DNA from: Lepidonotus clava
Taxonomy: Eukaryota > Annelida > Polychaeta > Phyllodocida > Polynoidae
Reading direction: 5' to 3'
DNA: 64,000 nucleotides
NCBI GenBank assembly: GCA_936440205.1
Contig: OW387150.1
Span: 14,854,152 to 14,918,151 of the forward strand
The notes beneath the pieces are model-generated. The model saw nothing but the letters and a program-made list of their open reading frames with translations, made no database searches and was not told where the DNA came from. Below, piece after piece: positions 48,301 through 54,300 of this stretch. Numbering within the stretch: the stretch's first letter is position 1; each line of letters starts with the position of its first letter. The position numbers were made by a program, and so were the translations under genes.

Positions 48301-51300
48301 AAGATGATGGAGAAGGCTCTGGATGTGGCCATGTCAAAACGGCCAACTAGGTCCCCGAGCCCGTACCCGACTAGGAGCCGATCGCGGAGCGTTTCACCAG
48401 GCCGGCCAAGGCAATGCTAAAACTGCCAAGAGGAGGGCCATTTTGCACGTGAATGCCCTAAACCGAAGCGAACTGCCCCCCCAGCAGAGAAGAACACGGC
48501 TTCGGAAAACTAGAACGGGGTGGTCAAAGCGACCGATCGCCACCCCTCTCTAACCGAGGTCGCCCACCAGATGGAGAGCCCGCCAAACTCAAGACGGAAA
48601 TGCCTAGAGCCGCCCCCTCATCCCCTATAGCTTTACAAACTGAACACCACATGAGAGAAGCCCCTGACATGGGGCACACGGGGAAAGGTGATCAAGTCAA
48701 AAATGTGGAGCTGACAGCTGCGGGTAGAGTTTGTCTCACAGGAGGAGCTGTGATGGACTCTCCACACTCCCCCAGCGGTCAAACACCACCACATCTGTCA
48801 AACAAAGACCCAAAGGTAAGGAGTGGGGAGAATACAAGATGTGATATCCCTGAGAGTCTCTTCATATCTATTGAGGTCAATGGCACTCCGGTAGAGGCCC
48901 TAGTAGATCTTGGAGCCCAAGTTACTGTGCTCAGCTCAAATTTCACAGAGACCATGTCAACACCCCCAGAGCCCATGGAAGAAGTGAGCCTTAAGGGGGC
49001 CGGCACAGCTAGCTACATGACAGGTCATTTTACAAAGCGTGTTCAAATCAACATTGGAAGCCAACAGTTCTACTGGTGCACATATGTCGCTCCTGTCTCT
49101 GGCTCAGTGATTTTGGGTCTGGACTTCTTGAAAGCGATTGGTGCATCAATTGATCTCCCCTCAGCAACCGTCACAATAAAAGGTCGGGCGGTTGCTGCCC
49201 GATATGGAAGAGGCCATGGGTACGATCCCTACCAAGCATCCCCAACAATTTGTCTGAACAAGGTGACACTACCCCCAGGCTCATCAAAGTAGGTGATGGT
49301 GCGCACTGCCAGAGTTCACAGTGACCAAGGTGAAGAACTGGTTCTATGTCCTAACAGGTTCAATCCTGACATCCTCTGCCCTTATGCTGTACTAAATGGG
49401 GAGGGAGAGACTGCAGTTGTCGAGCTGTCGAATATGAGTGACCACTTCATCAAGGTTAAGGCAGGGCAGGTACTCGGACTGGCACACCCAGCCCAGATAC
49501 TGGATGCGCACCTGGACATGGAAAACATCCCGGCTAAACTGCGCCAACTCTCAGTGGTCCCTGGAGAGGGGGAGAAGATACCTCTCAGAGCATCATCAGA
49601 GGAAGTTGCGACCTTACTCCAACAAGTCCCAGTCCACCTTCAGGACCTGTTCAACAGATCAGTCAAAATGCTATCCTTGCCTGAGGCACAGGAGGTGTCT
49701 AAGATCCTCGTGGAGTACCAATCAGTGTTCTCGTTAAATGACACTGACCTGGGATGTTTCTCGGCAATCAAACACACCCTTGACACCCAGGATGCAAAGC
49801 CAATCCGCCAGCGTATGCGAAGGACTCCACTAGGCTTTCAGGATGAAGAACAGAAGCACCTGACAAAAATGTTGGAAGCAGGTGTCATTAGACCATCATC
49901 CTCTGCATGGGCTGCTGTCCCAGTTCTCGTGAGAAAGAAAGATGGCTCAGTGAGGTGGTGCCTTGACTACCGGGCCCTGAACAATGTTACAGTGAAAGAT
50001 GCCTTTCCTTTGCCTAAAATAGAAGAGTGCCTTGACTCCTTGTCGGGAAGCCGCTTCTACAGCACCCTTGACATGAACTCTGGGTACTGGCAAATTGAGC
50101 TTGATGAGGCAGACCAACACAAAACCGCTTTCATCACAAAGTATGGGTTGTTCGAATGGACACGGATGGGGTTCGGCCTTTGTAACGCTCCTGCTACCTT
50201 CCAACGCGCAGTACAACTGGTTCTCCATGGTATGCAGTGGAGCAAAGTGCTGTCGTATCTGGACGATGTTGTTGTCTTCGGGAGCAGTTTCCAGCAGGCT
50301 CGTGACAACCTTGTTGAGGCACTAGAACGGTTCCAGAAATACAATCTTAAGCTGAAGCCAAGAAAATGTAGCCTCTTCCAAAATGAAGTTATGTTCCTAG
50401 GTCGACTAGTGACACCCGAAGGTATCCGCATAAACCCAGACAGTGAGAACACCATCAGAGGATGGCCAACCCCAAGGTGTGTTCGTGATGTGGAGTCGTT
50501 CCTAGGTTTCGCAAACTACCACCGAGAGTTTGTGTCACACTACGCAGCTATCTCTGAGCCGCTGTATGGCCTCACCGGACCAAAAGTCATATTTACTTGG
50601 TCACCAAAGTCAGAGGAGGCTTTCAACTTATTGAAGGATGCCCTAATCAAGGCCCCTATCCTGCCCTACCCGAACCCCGAATACACATTTATTCTTGACT
50701 GTGATGCTTCAGACACTGCAGTTGCTGGGGAGCTGGGACAGGTTGTCGACGGCAAAGTTAGAGTCATAGCATATGGGAGTTTTGTGTTGAAGTCAGAGCA
50801 GAGGAAGTACTGCACGACCCGCAAGGAACTACTGGCAGTTGTCCGTCTCACAAGGGAGTATCAACATTACCTTCTTGGCAGGCCTTTCCTTGTCAGGACC
50901 GACCACAACAGCCTTACTTGGCTCATGGGCTTCAAGAACATACAAGGACAGTTGGCAAGATGGCTAGAAGAGCTGGCAGAATATGACATGACCATCGTGC
51001 ATCGGCCTGGAAAGAAACACATAAATGCTGACTCCCTCTCCAGAATCCCAGACCCTATGCCAGTGTGTGACTGCTACCGAGCTGGCTCATTGCCCGAAAT
51101 GTTACCATGCAATGGGTGTGCCTACTGCCGACGGGCACATACACAATGGGCAAGGTTTGAGGAGGAAGTCGACGATGTTGTGCCACTGGCTATCCGTCAA
51201 CAAGTCTCCGGGGAAGCCGCCGCTGATTCCACAGGGCCTGGCCAGGAATTGTTTATCAGGGCCCTGTCCATAGGAGATACAGAGGAAACACCAGAATTCA

Positions 51301-54300
51301 CAAGCACACAACTCGGAGGATATTCTCAAAAAGAACTTAGAGAAAAACAGCTGGAGGATACTGATGTTAACCAAATACTTAACTGGCTGGAGGAGCATAC
51401 CGAACCCACACAAGCAAACCTGATGCTATGTAGCCCAGCTACCAAATACCTCTGGCAGAACCGGTTCCAGCTGACCATGAAAGATGGGGTGCTGTACTAC
51501 CGATGGGAGGACGGAAAAACGTCAAAGCTCCTTTTTGTTGTGCCAAGACCGCTGAAGGCAGAGGTTCTATCCTATTGCCATGACCATCCTACAGCCGGTC
51601 ACCTCGGCCGAGACAAGACCCTGGCACGCATCCAACAAGGATTCATCTGGTTCAGATATAGGGCGGACTGCGAAGAACACGTTCAGACCTGTGCTACCTG
51701 CAGCAAAAACAAGAAACCCTGCAAGGCACCCCGGGGACCACTGGGGCAGTACCACGCTGGCATGCCGATGGAACAGGTCCATATGGACATCTTGGGCCCA
51801 CTACCAGCCTCAGACCAAGGTAATACTTGTATCTTGGTCATAGTGGACCAGTTTACCAAGTGGGTAGAGTGTTACCCAATTGTTGACCAAAAAGCTGATG
51901 TCATTGCGAGCAAATTTGTCAATGATTGCGTGGCCCGCTTTGGTTGTCCCCAGTACCTCCACACAGACCAGGGCAGGAATGTGGATGGAAACATAATCAG
52001 ATCTATCTGCGACCTCCTACGCATCCACAAGACCCGGACTACCCCTTACCATCCAGCGTCGAATGGTCAAGTGGAGAGATACAACCGCACTATCCTTCAA
52101 ATGGTGCGCTGCTTCCTTGATGGCAAGTCACGTATGTGGGACCGTCACCTTCATGTGCTGACTGGTGCACTGAGAACAGTGCCACATAAGGAAACAGGGT
52201 TCAGCCCAAATATGATGATGTTGGGTAGAGAAGTAGCCCAACCTGAGGATGTTGTGTTCGGCCTACACCTGGCAAATGATCAAACCAAATTGGAAGTCAC
52301 TACACCCGAGTATGTTAGACACCTGCGGCAGACCCTCGAGGAAGTCCACCACATGGCAAGAGAGAGGCTAAAGGCTTCTCAACAACTGCAGAAGAGGACC
52401 TATGACCGAAAACTGGCCCACACCAAGTATGGGGTAGGAGACTTGGTCTACAGGCGGGACTCAGCCAACAAAAAAGGACAAAGTCCCAAACTCAAGCCAG
52501 TGTGGAAAGGTCCGTACCTAGTAGAGGCCGTACTGTCTCCGGTGCTTGTGCGTATCGGCGAGAGGAAGAAGTCAAAAGTGGTTCACCATGATCGGCTCAT
52601 GGTTTGCAGGGATAGGGCCATTCCCCTTTGGCTGCGCAGGAGACGTCACAAGCTCTTGCGGCTGGCTCACCAAAGAGAGACAAACGAAGAAGGTGAGGAG
52701 GCCCTGGACCCCCTTGGACTGGAGGAATCGGGAGAAGATCTGAACTTGGATCTGTTGGGGAATAATGAGGTGGAGCAAGGGGACATAGGCAATCAGGATG
52801 CTAACTGTCCAATGCCACCGAGTCTGGATCCCCAACCAACAATTACCCTTGAAAAGGAGCAGGACCATGTCACAGCAGACCAACCGCCATTGGAGGAGAG
52901 AAAGACAGAAAACTGTACTCCAGCGAAAAGTAAGCCTGTGATAATCCCAAAACACAAGGCTCCAGCGGTGGAAGAGCCAGAAAAGGTGACCCGGAGGGGC
53001 AGACGTATCAGAGTCCCAGCAAGGCTAAGGAACACTGTTCGCCGCCTGTCCCAACTCTTATACTAACCATCCTTTTGCATGAATAGGTAGTAGCATGAGC
53101 AGTTAGCTAGTGTAAGACATAGTTTAGCAAGTTAAGAGTCTAAGATTAAGGATTAAAATCACATCTTTGGTGCCTTCCAGACGCAATGGCAGGGATGGTT
53201 CCAGTCAGCTTCGGACACTTCCCCGTGATGTCAATGACAGGGGGCTCACTACGCATGCCTATGACACCCGGCATGGCAGGAGAGGGAGTGGTCTGGCTTC
53301 CTGTTGCAGTATCACAACTAGGGAAACAACAGTTCACTATGCCTGCCCCGATACTAGGCCATGGCATGGCCTTCCCGACAGGTTGGCAACTGCCAAGGCC
53401 AGGTCAGTTTCAAGCCTGGTCTCATCCTCACCTCATGGTAAGGCATCCAAACCCACCAACATTGAGTGCTAGCTCAGGGAACACCAGTGCTGCAACGCCC
53501 GCCCCTGGGAGCCCACCGAAAACCAGGGAGAAAGAAGTTGTGGGAGTGAGTGAACTGATACCAGTCCGACAGGAGGGGACAACACCACCTATGCCAGCCC
53601 CAACTACAAGTGCCTCTCTGGGACTTGAGGTCACTGTCCGGGCAGGGGATGCACCGCGCAGGTTGGTAAAGCTGGCCGACCAGTCCACCAGGGGAGCTCT
53701 AGAGCAAGACATCCCGGAAGTGCGTAAGGTCACCATCACCGGACCTATAGCGTCTCGAAAAAGAGCTCGGTCTCCAACCCCTGAGAGCACCAGCTACCAC
53801 GCCAAGCCACGGAGGATGTCACGTCACGGGTCAAACAGCCCATGCCCAGTCTCACACACCTGTGGGCACCTGAGCCATCTTCGCCGACATGTTGTGGGGA
53901 GCCACCTGCCTTTCTTTGTGGAGCCTGAGACTGCCTGCTGGGGCTGCTCAAGACAGCTGGAGAGGGTGAGACCCCTGGAGGAGCACATGCAATCGTGCAA
54001 TAGGGCAAGAGCCTTCAGTGATGAAGCTCTGGGCCTATGGGTCCAGCTCTGTGCTGGCCTGCTCCAGGAACTGGCAGACCAGGTTGGGGTCCGCAGGAGG
54101 GACCTTTGCCGATTCTTCACATCAAGAAGGCTTACATCGGTAGGCTGTGTACTATCACCAGTGCAAGAAGCCCTCATGGACCATTATGACCGGGCCATGG
54201 GCACAGCAACTAGGGGAGCACGCGTCCTGGACCCCCCTAGCTCTGAGGGGTCCCTCCTTCATTGGAGGGTGCTGCTAAGTTTCCTCTCGGTCCTGGGTCC

